From the NCBI RefSeq assembly GCF_018623035.1, contig NZ_CP076023.1, forward strand, positions 2,232,001-2,296,000: a stretch of 64,000 nt of DNA, in the 5' to 3' direction. The translations under genes and the position numbers were made by a program. The notes below the pieces were generated by a model. It did no database searches. It was not told the DNA's origin and saw nothing but the letters and a program-made list of their open reading frames with translations. Position 1 is the first letter of the stretch. Every line of letters begins with the position of its first letter. Shown one piece after another: positions 29,781 through 39,604 of this stretch. Source of the DNA: Cellulomonas dongxiuzhuiae (GTDB taxonomy: Bacteria; Actinomycetota; Actinomycetes; Actinomycetales; Cellulomonadaceae).

Positions 29781-29925
29781 GTCCGTGCCTCCCGCGAGAT
29801 CGGTCCTCCATGACGTCGCCACCGGGCCGGAAGGACCGACCCGCGCGCGACGGGGCCTCACTGTACGGCCCCGTCGGCTCACCGCGCCGCGACGTCCGAC
29901 CGTCCCGGCCGCGGCCGCACCGCGG

Positions 29926-31287
29926 TCACATCGACTCGATGAGCCGGTCCACCCGCTCGTCGACGCTGCGGAACGGGTCCTTGCACAGCACCGTGCGCTG
30001 CGCCTGGTCGTTCAGCTTCAGGTGCACCCAGTCCACGGTGTAGTCGCGCCGCGCGTCCTGCGCCGCCCGGACGAAGTCGCCGCGCAGCTTCGCGCGCGTC
30101 GTCTGCGGCGGGACGGCGGTCGCCTCGAAGACGTCGAGGTCGGTGGTGACGCGCTCGACCAGGCCGCGCGCCGCGAGCAGGTTGTACAGGCCCTCCGTGC
30201 GGGAGATGTCGTGGTACGCGAGGTCGAGCCGCTGCACGCGGACGTCGGACAGCTCGAGGTCGTGCTTGGCCCGGTAGCGCTCGATCATCTGGTACTTGAT
30301 GACCCAGTCGAGCTCCCGCTCGACGAGCGTCAGGTCGCCCGTGCGCAGCGCCCGCAGCCCCCGCTCCCACAGCTCGAGCAGGTGCTTGGTCTCCGGTGAC
30401 GGCCCGACCTCGGCGGTGACGAAGTCGCTGACCCGCGACAGGTACTCCTCCTGCAGGTCGATCGCCGTCACCGTGCGACCCGACGCGAGCGTGACCGGCT
30501 GCTTGCCCGTCATGTCGTGGCTGATCTCGCGGATCGCCCGGATCGGGTTCTCCAGCGACATGTCCCGCATCGTCACGCCGGCCTCGATGAGGCGCAGCAG
30601 CAGGTCCGTGGAGCCGACCTTGAGCATCGTCGTCGTCTCCGACATCGACGAGTCACCCACGATGACGTGCAGGCGGCGGTAGTGCTCGGCGTCCGCGTGC
30701 GGCTCGTCGCGGGTGTTGATGATGGGCCGCGAGCGCGTCGTCGCGCTCGAGACGGCCTCCCAGATGTGGTCGGCGCGCTGCGACAGGCAGTACACGGCGC
30801 CGCGCGGCGTGGCCAGCACCTTGCCGGCACCCGTGAGGATCTGGCGGGTGATGAGGAACGGCACCAGGACGTCCGACAGGCGCGCGAAGTCCCCCTGGCG
30901 GCGCACGAGGTAGTTCTCGTGGCAGCCGTAGGAGTTGCCCGCGGAGTCGGTGTTGTTCTTGAACAGGTGGATGCGCCCGGGCAGCCCCTCGTGCTCGAGC
31001 CGCTGCTGCGCGTCGGCCACGAGCCCTTCGAGGATGCGCTCACCCGCACGGTCGTGCGTGACGAGCTGGCGCCAGTCGTCGCACTCGGCTGTGGCGTACT
31101 CGGGGTGCGATCCGACGTCGAGGTACAGCCGCGAGCCGTTGCGCAGGAACACGTTCGACGACCGGCCCCACGCCACCACCTTGCGGAACAGGTAGCGCGC
31201 GACCTCGTCCGCGGACAGGCCGCGGCCGTCCTGCGCCGCGCACGTGACCCCGTACTCGGTCTCCAGACCGAAGATGCGCCTGTCCAT
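29926..31287 (-). CDS. pafA: Pup-protein ligase
   Basis: PafA joins the C-terminal Glu of Pup to lysines of target proteins, marking them for the proteasome. The 453-residue protein starts [17 protein letters not shown], with the Glu that binds Mg-ATP, and has the ligase-specific [27 protein letters not shown] and [14 protein letters not shown] stretches. It belongs to the carboxylate-amine ligase/glutamine-synthetase fold shared with Dop. It lies at the end of the mpa-dop-pup-prcB-prcA-pafA run, 38 bp behind prcA. Confidence 0.97.
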   Translation of the reverse strand: MDRRIFGLETEYGVTCAAQDGRGLSADEVARYLFRKVVAWGRSSNVFLRNGSRLYLDVGSHPEYATAECDDWRQLVTHDRAGERILEGLVADAQQRLEHEGLPGRIHLFKNNTDSAGNSYGCHENYLVRRQGDFARLSDVLVPFLITRQILTGAGKVLATPRGAVYCLSQRADHIWEAVSSATTRSRPIINTRDEPHADAEHYRRLHVIVGDSSMSETTTMLKVGSTDLLLRLIEAGVTMRDMSLENPIRAIREISHDMTGKQPVTLASGRTVTAIDLQEEYLSRVSDFVTAEVGPSPETKHLLELWERGLRALRTGDLTLVERELDWVIKYQMIERYRAKHDLELSDVRVQRLDLAYHDISRTEGLYNLLAARGLVERVTTDLDVFEATAVPPQTTRAKLRGDFVRAAQDARRDYTVDWVHLKLNDQAQRTVLCKDPFRSVDERVDRLIESM

Positions 31288-31325
31288 GCGTCACTCCCCG
31301 TCGCTCGTCCGCCGGCGCCGTCCCG

Positions 31326-32060
31326 TCAGGGTGCCGGCGGCCCGTCCCCGCCCGCCGGGGCCTGCGCCCCGCCGAGCACGTCCTCCAGCAGCGCGCCCGT
31401 CAGCCGCCGGAAGGCGCGCCGCGGGCGGGTGCGGTCCAGGACCGCGACCTCGAGCTGCGCCGCACCCAGCACCCGCGGCTCACCGTCGTCGGCGGCGGAG
31501 CCCAGCACCTGCACCGCGAGCCCCAGCGCCTGAGCGAGCGTCATGCCCGGGCGCCACCCGGCGCCCAGCAGACCGGCCAGACGCTCCGCCTGGCCCCCCA
31601 TCACGACCCACCCGTGCTCGTCCGCCACGGAGCCGTCGTACGACAGCCGGTAGATCTGGTCACCGGCGGGCTCGCGGCCGACCTCGACCACGACCAGCTC
31701 GACCTCGAGCGGCTTGGACTCCGTGGTGAACACCGTGCCAAGGGTCTGCGCGTAGGCGTTCGCCAGACCGCGCGCCGTCACGTCGACGCGGTCGTAGGAG
31801 TACCCGCGCAAGTCGGCGTACCGCACGCCCGCGACCCGCAGGTTCTCGAACTCGTTGTACTTGCCGACCGCGGCGAACGCGATGCGGTCGTAGATCTCGG
31901 AGATCTTGTGCAGCGCACGCGACGGGTTCTCGGTCGCGAACGCGATGCCGTCGTCGTACTGCAGCACCACGACGGAGCGCCCGCGGGAGATGCCCTTGCG
32001 CGCGTAGTCCGCCCGGTCCTTCATGAGCTGCTCGGGCGAGACGTAGAACGGCATGCTCAT
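31326..32060 (-). CDS. prcA: Proteasome alpha subunit
   Basis: It forms the outer heptameric rings that gate the 20S core. The 244 residues begin [20 protein letters not shown], the N-terminal gate helix, followed by [20 protein letters not shown]; there is no Thr1. The C-terminal tail is extended and Pro/Ala-rich, a known variable region in actinobacteria. ATG 32060 overlaps the prcB stop as ATGA, coupling the two core subunits. Confidence 0.97.
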   Translation of the reverse strand: MSMPFYVSPEQLMKDRADYARKGISRGRSVVVLQYDDGIAFATENPSRALHKISEIYDRIAFAAVGKYNEFENLRVAGVRYADLRGYSYDRVDVTARGLANAYAQTLGTVFTTESKPLEVELVVVEVGREPAGDQIYRLSYDGSVADEHGWVVMGGQAERLAGLLGAGWRPGMTLAQALGLAVQVLGSAADDGEPRVLGAAQLEVAVLDRTRPRRAFRRLTGALLEDVLGGAQAPAGGDGPPAP

Positions 32061-32887
32061 CGCGGCCCTCCCTCGCGTCGTGCGCTGCGCCGGCCGTTCT
32101 CGACGGTCTCGACCGCGGCGGCGAGGTCGTCGTCCGACACCCGCAGGTACCCGGCCTCCGTCACGGTCGCCACCACGGGCCAGATGCGGCGCGCCCGGTC
32201 GGGGCCACCGGTCGCGGAGTCGTCGTCGGCTGCGTCGACGAGCGCCTCGACGGCGACCCGCACGGCGGTCGACGCGTCCAGCCCGGGCCGCCAGCGCTTC
32301 TTGAGGGAGCCACGGGCGAACACGGATCCGGAGCCGACGGCGTGGTGCTCGTGCTCCTCGTAGCGTCCGCCCGTCACGTCGTAGGAGAAGAGGCGCCCGA
32401 CGCCGTGGTCCAGGTCGTACCCGGCGAACAGGGGCACGACCGCGAGGCCCTGCATCGCCATGGCGAGGTTGCCCCGGATCATCGTCGCGAGCCGGTTGGC
32501 CTTGCCGTCGAGGGACAGCAGACTGCCCTCGATCTTCTCGTAGTGCTCGAGCTCGAGCTGGAAGAGGCGGACCAGCTCGATCGCCAGCCCCGCGGTGCCC
32601 GCGATGCCGACGGCCGAGAACTCGTCCGCCGGGAACACCTTCTCGATGTGCCGGCTCGCGATCATCGAGCCCATCGTGGCGCGCCGGTCGCCCGCCATGA
32701 CGACGCCGCCGTCGAACGCGAGCGCGACGATCGTCGTCCCGTGCGGCGCCTGCACCTCGCCGGGCGGCACGGGGCGACGCCCGGGCAGCAGGTCAGGGGC
32801 GTACCCCGCGAGGAAGTCGACGAAGGAGGCGGAACCGGGTGTGGTGAAGGCGTGCGGGAGCCGGCCGGACGAGTCGTGCAGGGTCAT
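32057..32887 (-). CDS. prcB: Proteasome beta subunit
   Basis: It supplies the threonine proteases of the 20S core. The 276-residue precursor has a propeptide of 50 residues ending HG, cleaved before Thr51 in [20 protein letters not shown]; the conserved Lys/Asp pair ([10 protein letters not shown] region and D within DRRAT) completes the site. The propeptide helps assembly. It starts at ATG 32887, 6 bp after the pup stop, and overlaps prcA. Confidence 0.97.
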   Translation of the reverse strand: MTLHDSSGRLPHAFTTPGSASFVDFLAGYAPDLLPGRRPVPPGEVQAPHGTTIVALAFDGGVVMAGDRRATMGSMIASRHIEKVFPADEFSAVGIAGTAGLAIELVRLFQLELEHYEKIEGSLLSLDGKANRLATMIRGNLAMAMQGLAVVPLFAGYDLDHGVGRLFSYDVTGGRYEEHEHHAVGSGSVFARGSLKKRWRPGLDASTAVRVAVEALVDAADDDSATGGPDRARRIWPVVATVTEAGYLRVSDDDLAAAVETVENGRRSARREGGPR

Positions 32888-32893
32888 CGGCGC

Positions 32894-33088
32894 TCACTGA
32901 CCGCCCTTCTGGACGAACCCGCGCACGAACTGCTCGGCGTTCTGCTCGAGGACGTCGTCGATCTCCTCGAGCAGCGCGTCGACCTCCGCGTCGCGGGTCT
33001 GCGCGCTCGCCGCCGCGGGCGGCGGCGTGACCGGCTCGTCCGCCGGCTCGTCGTCCTGACGGTGCCTGACGTGATCCTGACCAGCCAT
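32894..33088 (-). CDS. pup: Prokaryotic ubiquitin-like protein Pup
   Basis: 64 residues, largely disordered, with the coiled-coil helix EVDALLEEIDDVLEQNAEQF that docks on Mpa and the C-terminal VRGFVQKGGQ. It ends in Gln, so Dop must deamidate it to Glu before PafA can use it, as in mycobacteria. The ATG at 33088 starts MAGQDHVRHRQDD. It lies between dop and prcB, as in other proteasome loci. Confidence 0.97.
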   Translation of the reverse strand: MAGQDHVRHRQDDEPADEPVTPPPAAASAQTRDAEVDALLEEIDDVLEQNAEQFVRGFVQKGGQ

Positions 33089-33187
33089 GGTGACCTCCGT
33101 CCTGGGGGTCACGTCCCACGTACCCCGCGTGCCCACCCTAGGCCCAAGACCGCTCGGACGGGGGTGCGGGGACGAGCGCGGCGTCGG

Positions 33188-34795
33188 TCAACCGCCCAGC
33201 GCCGCCAGCAGCGCGCGGGCGTCCGGGCTGCGGTCGAGCAGCTCGCCGACGTGCGCCCGGGTGCCGCGCAGCGGATCGCGCATCGGCACGCGCTGCAGCG
33301 TCTGGGCGCCGGGCACGTCGAACACCACGGAGTCCCAGCTCGCGGCGGAGATCTGGCCGCCGTAGCGCGCGACGGCCTCCCCGCGGAAGTACGCGCGCGT
33401 GTCCTGCGGCGGGTGCCGGACGGCGTCCTCGACCTGCTCGGGCGTCACGAGCAGCTCCACGGCACCGGCCGCGACGAGCCGGTGGTACAGCCCCCGCTCG
33501 GGGCGCACGTCGGACCACTGCAGGTCGACGGCCGCGAGGCGCGGGTGATCCCACGCGAGCTGGTCGCGCCGCCGCATGCCGTCCAGCAGGCGCAGCTTGG
33601 CGAGCCACTCGACCTCACGGGCGCACGACGCCGGCTCCTCGCCCAGGCGGTGCAGCAGGGACTCCCAGCGGTCCAGGACGTCGCGCGTCTGGTCGTCGGG
33701 CACCTCCCCGGCCGCGTCCAGCGCGCTGCGCACCGCCGCCAGGTACTCGGCCTGGACCTGCAGCGCCGTCAGCCGTCGACCGTCGGCCAGCTCGAGGCGC
33801 TCGGTGAGGGACAGGTCGTGGCTCACGCGGTGCACGGCCTGCACGGGGTCCCGCAGGGCGAGGCGGTCGACGCTCCGGGCGATCCCGCGGGCCGCGCCGC
33901 CGGCCTGCGCCTGCTCCACCAGCCACAGCACGAGCGACGTCGTGCCGAGCCGCAGGTAGGTCGAGACCTCGAGCATCGTGGCGTCGCCGATGATGACGTG
34001 CAGGCGCCGCCAGCGGGCCGGGTCGGCGTGGGGCTCGTCGCGCGTGTTGACGATGGGTCGGCGCAGCGTCGTCTCCAGGCCGACCTCCGCCTCGATGTAG
34101 TCGGCACGCTGCGAGAGCTGGAAGCCCGGGTGCTCGGCGCGCTGACCCAGGCCGACGCGGCCGGCACCGGTGAAGACCTGGCGGGTCACGAGGAACGGCG
34201 TGAGCCGCGCGGCGAGGTCGCCGAACGGCACCGCGCGGTCGACGAGGTAGTTCTCGTGGGTGCCGTACGTGGCGCCCTTGCCGTCGACGTTGTTCTTGTA
34301 GAGGTTCACGTCCGGCAGGGCCGGGTTGGCGGCCAGCCGCCGCACCGACTCGAGCATGACGAGCTCGCCCGCGCGATCCCACCGCACCGCGTCGAGCGGC
34401 GTCGTGACCTCGGGCGACGAGTACTCGGGGTGCGCGTGGTCGACGTACAGGCGCGCGCCGTTGGTGAGGATGACGTTGGCCGCGCCGGGGTCCTCGTACT
34501 CCTCCACCGCCGAGCGCGGCATCTCCTGGGGCCCGTTGCCCGGGGGCGCGGCGACGGTCGGCGAGTCCGTGAGCATCGACGGGTGCGCGGCCGCACGGTC
34601 CAGGTGGAAGCCCCGGGCGTCGTGCAGCGGGTCCTCGTCGTCGTAGTCCCAGCGCGCCCGCACCCGTCCCGCCTCGCGCGCCGCGCCGTGCACCGCCACG
34701 ACGTGGCTCGACAGGAGCATCGGGTTGGCCAGCGGACGCCCCGGCTGCAGGACGCCGTACTCCGTCTCGATCCCCATCACGCGCCGCACGGTCAC
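33188..34795 (-). CDS. dop: Pup deamidase/depupylase
   Basis: Dop deamidates the C-terminal Gln of Pup and also removes Pup from substrates. About 535 residues, homologous to PafA: VRRVMGIETEYGVLQPG, YVDHAHPEYSSPEV, RRLHVIIGDATMLEVS. The insertion between them (about residues 55-100, with PTVAAPPGNGPQEM) is the Dop-specific loop absent from PafA. GTG 34795 is chosen because a TAGTGT -10 element lies 7 nt upstream; a GTG at 34804 falls inside that element. It precedes pup by about 100 bp. Confidence 0.96.
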   Translation of the reverse strand: MTVRRVMGIETEYGVLQPGRPLANPMLLSSHVVAVHGAAREAGRVRARWDYDDEDPLHDARGFHLDRAAAHPSMLTDSPTVAAPPGNGPQEMPRSAVEEYEDPGAANVILTNGARLYVDHAHPEYSSPEVTTPLDAVRWDRAGELVMLESVRRLAANPALPDVNLYKNNVDGKGATYGTHENYLVDRAVPFGDLAARLTPFLVTRQVFTGAGRVGLGQRAEHPGFQLSQRADYIEAEVGLETTLRRPIVNTRDEPHADPARWRRLHVIIGDATMLEVSTYLRLGTTSLVLWLVEQAQAGGAARGIARSVDRLALRDPVQAVHRVSHDLSLTERLELADGRRLTALQVQAEYLAAVRSALDAAGEVPDDQTRDVLDRWESLLHRLGEEPASCAREVEWLAKLRLLDGMRRRDQLAWDHPRLAAVDLQWSDVRPERGLYHRLVAAGAVELLVTPEQVEDAVRHPPQDTRAYFRGEAVARYGGQISAASWDSVVFDVPGAQTLQRVPMRDPLRGTRAHVGELLDRSPDARALLAALGG

Positions 34796-34802
34796 GGCGC
34801 CC

Positions 34803-34808
34803 ACACTA
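34803..34808 (-). promoter_or_regulatory. Leaderless -10 element of dop
   Basis: TAGTGT on the minus strand, 7 nt before GTG 34795. It lies in the 90-bp gap after mpa, so dop-pup-prcBA can be transcribed independently of mpa. Confidence 0.6.
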
Positions 34809-34885
34809 GGTGCCGCGCTGCGGACCGGCGCCCCGTGCCCAGGGGTCAGGACGCGGGACGCCGGTGCCCGCTCACGCGCGGTCCG

Positions 34886-36520
34886 TCACAGGTACTGGCC
34901 GGTGCTGGTGACGTTCTCGATGGTCCGGGACGCGTCGACGCCCTTCTTGCCCTGCACGATCGTGCGGATGAACACGATGCGCTCGCCCTTCTTGCCCGAG
35001 ATCCGCGCCCAGTCGTCGGGGTTCGTCGTGTTCGGCAGGTCCTCGTTCTCCTTGAACTCGTCGACGCAGGCCGCGAGCAGGTGGTCGACGCGGATGCCCC
35101 GCTGACCGGTGGACAGCAGGTCCTTGATCGCCGACTTCTTGGCGCGGTCGACGACGTTCTGGATCATGGCGCCGGAGTTGAAGTCCTTGAAGAACAGGAC
35201 CTCCTTGTCGCCGCTGGCGTACGTCACCTCGAGGAAGCGGTTCTCGTCGGCCTCCGAGTACATGCGCTCGACGACGCGGGCGATCATGGCCTCGACCGCC
35301 GCGGCCGTGGACCCGCCGTGCTCGGCGACGTCGTCACCGTGGATCGGCAGGTCGGCCGTGAGGTACTTGGCGAAGATCTCCCGCGCGCCCTCGGCGTCGG
35401 GCCGCTCGATCTTGATCTTCACGTCCAGGCGTCCCGGCCGCAGGATCGCGGGGTCGATCATGTCCTCGCGGTTCGACGCCCCGATGACGATGACGTTGTC
35501 GAGCCGCTCGACGCCGTCGATCTCCGAGAGCAGCTGCGGCACGATCGTCGTCTCGACGTCGCTGGACACGCCCGTCCCACGGGTGCGGAAGAGCGACTCC
35601 ATCTCGTCGAAGAACACGACGACCGGGTGCCCCTGCGACGCCTTCTCGCGGGCCCGGGCGAAGATCAGCCGGATGTGCCGCTCGGTCTCCCCGACGTACT
35701 TGTTGAGCAGCTCGGGGCCCTTGACGTTGAGGAAGAACGAGCGCGCGTCGGATGCGTCGTCGCCGCGTGCGGCCGCGGCCGTCGCGGCGAGCGAGTGCGC
35801 GACCGCCTTGGCGATGAGCGTCTTGCCGCACCCGGGCGGCCCGTACAGCAGCACGCCCTTGGGGGGCTTGAGCCCGTGCTCGCGGAACAGCTCGGGGTGC
35901 AGGAAGGGCAGCTCCACCGCGTCCCGGATGGCCTCGATCTGCGGTCCGAGGCCACCGATGTCGGTGTAGTCGATGTCCGGGACCTCCTCGAGGACCAGCT
36001 CCTCGACCTCCGCCCGCGGGATCACCTCGAAGACGAAGCCGCTGCGCGGGTCGATCGTCAGGGCGTCGCCGACGCGCACGCGGCCGTCGGCGACCTGGCC
36101 GGCGAACCGGACGACGCGCTCCTCGTCCCCGCGCCCGACGACGAGCGCCCGGCCCTCGCCGAGCATCTCCTTGACCGTGACGATCTCACCGACCTGCTCG
36201 TAGCCGCCCGCCTCGACGACCGTGAGCGCCTCGTTGAGCATGACCTCCTGGCCGGGGCGCAGGTGCTGGACGTCGAGCGACGGGCTCGCCCCCACGTGCA
36301 TCTTGCGTCCGGCCGACACGATGTCCACCGACCCGTCCTCACGCGCCCCGAGGAACGTCGCGTAGGTGCCCGGCGGCTTGGCCAGGTCGTCCACCTGGCG
36401 CTTGAGCTCGAGGATCTGCTCGCGCGCCGCGACGAGGGCCTCGCTGAGCCGTTCGTTCTTCGCGGCGAGCACCGTGAGCTCGCGTTGCACGTCTCGTCCA
36501 GGGGCAGCGGGTTCGGTCAT
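34886..36520 (-). CDS. mpa: Mycobacterial-type proteasome ATPase (Mpa/ARC)
   Basis: Mpa is a ring ATPase that recruits pupylated proteins and unfolds them into the 20S core. The 544 residues have an N-terminal coiled coil ([18 protein letters not shown] onward), two OB folds, then the AAA module with Walker [18 protein letters not shown], Walker [13 protein letters not shown] and arginine-finger region [14 protein letters not shown]. It ends in GQYL, the C-terminal motif that docks into the alpha-ring pockets. It is first in the proteasome run, and a hairpin separates it from trmI. Confidence 0.97.
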   Translation of the reverse strand: MTEPAAPGRDVQRELTVLAAKNERLSEALVAAREQILELKRQVDDLAKPPGTYATFLGAREDGSVDIVSAGRKMHVGASPSLDVQHLRPGQEVMLNEALTVVEAGGYEQVGEIVTVKEMLGEGRALVVGRGDEERVVRFAGQVADGRVRVGDALTIDPRSGFVFEVIPRAEVEELVLEEVPDIDYTDIGGLGPQIEAIRDAVELPFLHPELFREHGLKPPKGVLLYGPPGCGKTLIAKAVAHSLAATAAAARGDDASDARSFFLNVKGPELLNKYVGETERHIRLIFARAREKASQGHPVVVFFDEMESLFRTRGTGVSSDVETTIVPQLLSEIDGVERLDNVIVIGASNREDMIDPAILRPGRLDVKIKIERPDAEGAREIFAKYLTADLPIHGDDVAEHGGSTAAAVEAMIARVVERMYSEADENRFLEVTYASGDKEVLFFKDFNSGAMIQNVVDRAKKSAIKDLLSTGQRGIRVDHLLAACVDEFKENEDLPNTTNPDDWARISGKKGERIVFIRTIVQGKKGVDASRTIENVTSTGQYL

Positions 36521-36646
36521 GGTGGTCGGCCTCCGTTCCGCGTCGCGATGGACCCGTCCTGCGGCCCATCGTGCACGTCGCTGTGCCTGCTGGTCCGACG
36601 ACCCTAACCGTCCGTGTCAACAGGCCGCGCGGCCCGCGCCGCATGT

Positions 36647-36680
36647 CGTCCGGGCGTCCCGCACCGTGGACGCCCGGACG
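36647..36680 (-). terminator. Hairpin between trmI and mpa
   Basis: CGTCCGGGCGTCC (36647-36659) and GGACGCCCGGACG (36668-36680) form a perfect 13-bp stem with an 8-nt loop, lying between the trmI stop and the mpa start on the same strand. It should end the trmI transcript and leave mpa to its own promoter. Confidence 0.65.
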
Positions 36681-36710
36681 GCCACGGTGCGGCGGCGGGC
36701 ACCGGCGGGG

Positions 36711-37760
36711 TCACTCCCCCGTCGCGGGCCCCTGCGGGCCGAGGTCCTCGGGCGCGACGTGCAGCTCGCGGCGGGCACGGCGGATCTTCTTGGCCGACGT
36801 CTCGCGCTCGCCCATCGCCTCGGGCGACCACAGCTCGGTGTCCGTGGCCGGCGTGCCGTCCTCGGCGACCGGGTAGGAGCCCTTGGCCGGGCGCCGCTTG
36901 CGGTGCGGCGGCTCGACGCCGTCCGCCAGGCGCCGGGTCGTCAGGAGGAAGCCGGTGTGCCCGATCATGCGGTGCTGCGGGCGGACCGCCAGGCCCTCGA
37001 GGTGCCACCCGCGGACCATGGACTCCCACGCCTCGGGCTCGGTGTAGCGGCCGTCGCTGCGCACGTCCTCGGCGAGCCGCGAGAGCTGCGTGGTCGTCGC
37101 GACGTAGCAGACCAGCACGCCACCGGGCGCGAGGGCGGCGGCCACCGCGTCGAGGTTCTCCCACGGCGCGAGCATGTCGAGCACGACGCGGTCCACGGAC
37201 CCCGGCTCGGCGGCGTTCGGGAGCACGTCGGCGAGGTCCCCGAGGCGCAGGTCCCACGCGGGGTGCGCACCGCCGAAGAACGACTCGACGTTGCCGCGCG
37301 CGATCGCGGCGAAGTCCTCGCGCCGCTCGACGGAGACCAGACGGCCGCGGTCACCCACGGCGCGCAGCAGGGACAGCGTCAGACCGCCCGAGCCGACCCC
37401 GGCCTCCACCACGGTCGCCCCGGGGAACACGTCACCCATCGTGACGATCTGGCCCGCGTCCTTGGGGTACACCACGGCGGCGCCGCGCGGCATCGACAGG
37501 ACGTGGTCCGCCAGCAGGGGCCGCAGCGCCAGGTACTCGATGCCGGTGGTGTTCTGCACCACCACACCCTCGGAGGCCCCGATGAGCTCGCTGTGCCGCA
37601 GGTAGCCGCGGTGCGTGTGGAAGCTGCCGTCGGGCTGCAGCGTGATCGTGTGCAGGCGTCCCCGCGGGTCGGTGAGCTGCACCCGCTCACCGGTACGGAA
37701 GGGTCCGCGCCGCTGGGCGGCCCCGGTCGGTGCGGGCACGGCGGCGTCGTGGGTGGTCAC
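36711..37760 (-). CDS. trmI: tRNA (adenine-58-N1)-methyltransferase
   Basis: It methylates A58 in the T-loop of tRNA. About 349 residues: an N-terminal beta domain (RTGERVQLTDPRGRLHTITL), then a Rossmann fold methyltransferase with VVEAGVGSGGLTLSLLRA for S-adenosylmethionine, the catalytic-region DRVVLDMLAPWENL, and VCYVATTTQLSRLAE. It has a long basic C-terminal tail. GTG 37760 is preceded at 8 nt by TAGACT, suggesting a leaderless message. Association with the proteasome genes is common in actinobacteria. Confidence 0.93.
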   Translation of the reverse strand: MTTHDAAVPAPTGAAQRRGPFRTGERVQLTDPRGRLHTITLQPDGSFHTHRGYLRHSELIGASEGVVVQNTTGIEYLALRPLLADHVLSMPRGAAVVYPKDAGQIVTMGDVFPGATVVEAGVGSGGLTLSLLRAVGDRGRLVSVERREDFAAIARGNVESFFGGAHPAWDLRLGDLADVLPNAAEPGSVDRVVLDMLAPWENLDAVAAALAPGGVLVCYVATTTQLSRLAEDVRSDGRYTEPEAWESMVRGWHLEGLAVRPQHRMIGHTGFLLTTRRLADGVEPPHRKRRPAKGSYPVAEDGTPATDTELWSPEAMGERETSAKKIRRARRELHVAPEDLGPQGPATGE

Positions 37761-37768
37761 GGGCGCCG

Positions 37769-37774
37769 AGTCTA
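37769..37774 (-). promoter_or_regulatory. Leaderless -10 element of trmI
   Basis: TAGACT on the minus strand with 8 nt to GTG 37760. Confidence 0.5.
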
Positions 37775-38055
37775 GGTGTTGTGGTTCATGAGGACCGACC
37801 CGCATCAGCCACGCCGGGTACTCCGTCAGTTCGAGCATCTCTCGGTGCGGCGGCGCGGGCGGGTCCTTCTCGGGAGGCACGGTGCGCTCAGCGCGGTCAC
37901 CCGTCGCCCAGCCGGAGGGTTTGCCGTCGAGCTCCGTGATCGGGAGGGACTGGAGGTCGGACGACGGGCGGCGACGCAGCCGGCTGACCGCGCCGTCACG
38001 CGCGCAGCTGTCCACAGATGCGAGACGACCGGCCGACCGAACCGCTGCGAACCAG
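37775..38055. other. Intergenic region, no gene seen
   Basis: Divergent spacer between trmI and the DUF6318 gene. Frames on both strands have no motif, start signal or plausible composition. The region is the left edge of the small island that runs to about 40690. Confidence 0.5.
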
Positions 38056-38061
38056 TACCTT
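38056..38061 (+). promoter_or_regulatory. Leaderless -10 element of the DUF6318 gene
   Basis: TACCTT, 6 nt before ATG 38068, in an AT-richer patch. There is no Shine-Dalgarno. Confidence 0.55.
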
Positions 38062-38067
38062 CCGGAC

Positions 38068-38664
38068 ATGCGCATGCTTGAACCGATCGCCGTCGCCGCG
38101 GTCGCGGTCGGGTTGCTGGTCTCGGGGTGCACGACCGACACCGCGCCCGCTGACACCAGCACGGAAGAGTCGACAGCGATGGAGACGGCGACACCGAGCC
38201 CGTCGCCCACACCCTCGCCGACGCTGGACGTCACCGTGCCACCGAAGCGACCCGAGGCGATGGCGACACCGAGTGCCGACGGCGCGGCGGCGGCGGCGAG
38301 CTACTTCATCTCGCTGTACGTCTACATGTACGCAACAGGCGACACGAGCACATGGCGCCAGATGTCGGCGCCCACCTGTGCGTTCTGCCTCGACGCGGCC
38401 GCTGACGCCGAGGCGGTCGCGGCCTCGGGACGACGCGGCGGTACGCCGGTCGAGATCAAGTCAGCAGAGGGCCTCGAACTAAAACCCGGAGAATGGTTCA
38501 CGGCGCGCCTTCGCGTGATCCAACCGCCCACCATCGAAGTCGACACCTCGGGCAACGAGACGCAGACGAGCGATGGCGGGACGTACGACTTCGACTTCGC
38601 GATGACATGGAACGGCGACTGGACCATTGATTCCATCGGAGTCGAACCGGTAGTCAGCGAATGA
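38068..38664 (+). CDS. DUF6318-like lipoprotein
   Basis: 198 residues. The signal peptide ends in a lipobox (AVAVGLLVSGC), then a Thr/Ser/Pro-rich tether leads to a folded domain. The stretch AAAASYFISLYVYMYATGD and the pair of Cys in SAPTCAFCLD match what I remember of DUF6318 lipoproteins of actinobacteria; the Cys pair could form a disulfide. The fold resembles NTF2-like domains by pattern only. ATG 38068 follows a TACCTT -10 by 6 nt; a second ATG is two codons later. The stop overlaps the start of the PKD-domain gene as ATGA, so the two are co-translated and probably work together at the cell surface. Confidence 0.75.
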   Translation: MRMLEPIAVAAVAVGLLVSGCTTDTAPADTSTEESTAMETATPSPSPTPSPTLDVTVPPKRPEAMATPSADGAAAAASYFISLYVYMYATGDTSTWRQMSAPTCAFCLDAAADAEAVAASGRRGGTPVEIKSAEGLELKPGEWFTARLRVIQPPTIEVDTSGNETQTSDGGTYDFDFAMTWNGDWTIDSIGVEPVVSE

Positions 38665-39536
38665 GGAAGACTGTCGTCACCCTGGTTGTCACGACGGTGC
38701 TACTTATCTGCTCATGCAGCGGCGCCTGGGCAGGAGAGGGCTTCGACGGTCGCGCTACCAACGACCATGTTCGTCTTTCCGCCGACCGCTCAGAGCAGCT
38801 TGCTCGGGAGAACCGCGCCATCCCGCCAGAACTACAGCTCTTCCGTTACGAACGAGCACCGTTGTGCCGCGAAGCCGCCGGGCTGTGGACTCGCGGCTCG
38901 GCGGACGGCACCTGTCCCGAGCTCGCCAACCTCGCCGGGGTGATCCAGCAGTGCGAGGACGGCGACAGCATGGTCCTACCGATGTGGCGCCAGACCCGCG
39001 CCACACCCGCGGCGGCATGGGGCCCCTGGGAGCAGATCGATGCCGGGGGCTGCGGGGTCGACCTGCTGCCCGTCCTGACCGAGGCCGACTTCCGGCTGCT
39101 CCCCCTGCCAACCCCGGCTCTGACTCTCCAACCGGACCGCGGCTGGGTCCTGGTCAACATCGAGACCATCGTCTCCACCGACCCCACTCCCGTGACCCTG
39201 CGCACCGAGCTCCTCGGAATCGGCGTCACCGTGGAGGCCACCCCCACCCGCTGGACCTACGACTTCGGCGACGGCCACACCCTGAGCACCCGATCACCGG
39301 GCCACCCCTACCCCCACCACGACGTCTTCCACGAGTACGAGACCCCCGGCACCACCACCATCACCCTGAACGCCGAATGGACCGGCCGCTACCAGATCGA
39401 CGGCTCACCCATCTGGCGCGACATCAACGGCACCGCCAACACCACCACCACCTCCCCACCCTTCACCGTCGAAGAACGCACCAGCCGCCTCGTCGCCGAC
39501 CTGTGCACCGACAGACCCACACCGCCTGACTGCTGA
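38661..39536 (+). CDS. Secreted PKD-domain protein
   Basis: 291 residues. A signal peptide (VVTLVVTTVLLICSCSGAWA, cleavage probably after SGAWA) precedes a Cys-containing N-terminal half unlike anything I recognise, then WTYDFGDGHTLSTRSPGHP and HEYETPGTTTITLNAEWTG, which are the core of a PKD fold. PKD domains act as beta-sandwich spacers or binders on extracellular proteins. The C-terminus is Thr-rich and ends in Cys. ATG 38661 overlaps the upstream stop. The lipoprotein-plus-secreted-PKD pair could form a surface complex; the function is unknown. Confidence 0.75.
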   Translation: MRKTVVTLVVTTVLLICSCSGAWAGEGFDGRATNDHVRLSADRSEQLARENRAIPPELQLFRYERAPLCREAAGLWTRGSADGTCPELANLAGVIQQCEDGDSMVLPMWRQTRATPAAAWGPWEQIDAGGCGVDLLPVLTEADFRLLPLPTPALTLQPDRGWVLVNIETIVSTDPTPVTLRTELLGIGVTVEATPTRWTYDFGDGHTLSTRSPGHPYPHHDVFHEYETPGTTTITLNAEWTGRYQIDGSPIWRDINGTANTTTTSPPFTVEERTSRLVADLCTDRPTPPDC

Positions 39537-39604
39537 GAGCACGCTGGCAAGCGACTTCATCGCACCTGACCCCTGTGCAGGGACGCTGGTGAGGACGCCA
39601 CGCT

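Noticed and set aside
29781..29925. A small RNA gene between pafA and the FKBP lipoprotein gene
   Set aside because: No hairpin with U-tract or promoter was clear; it is a normal intergenic gap with the FKBP ribosome site.
32342..36607. A 1421-codon plus-strand open frame opposite the proteasome genes
   Set aside because: It is antisense to prcB, dop and mpa and has no recognisable domain.
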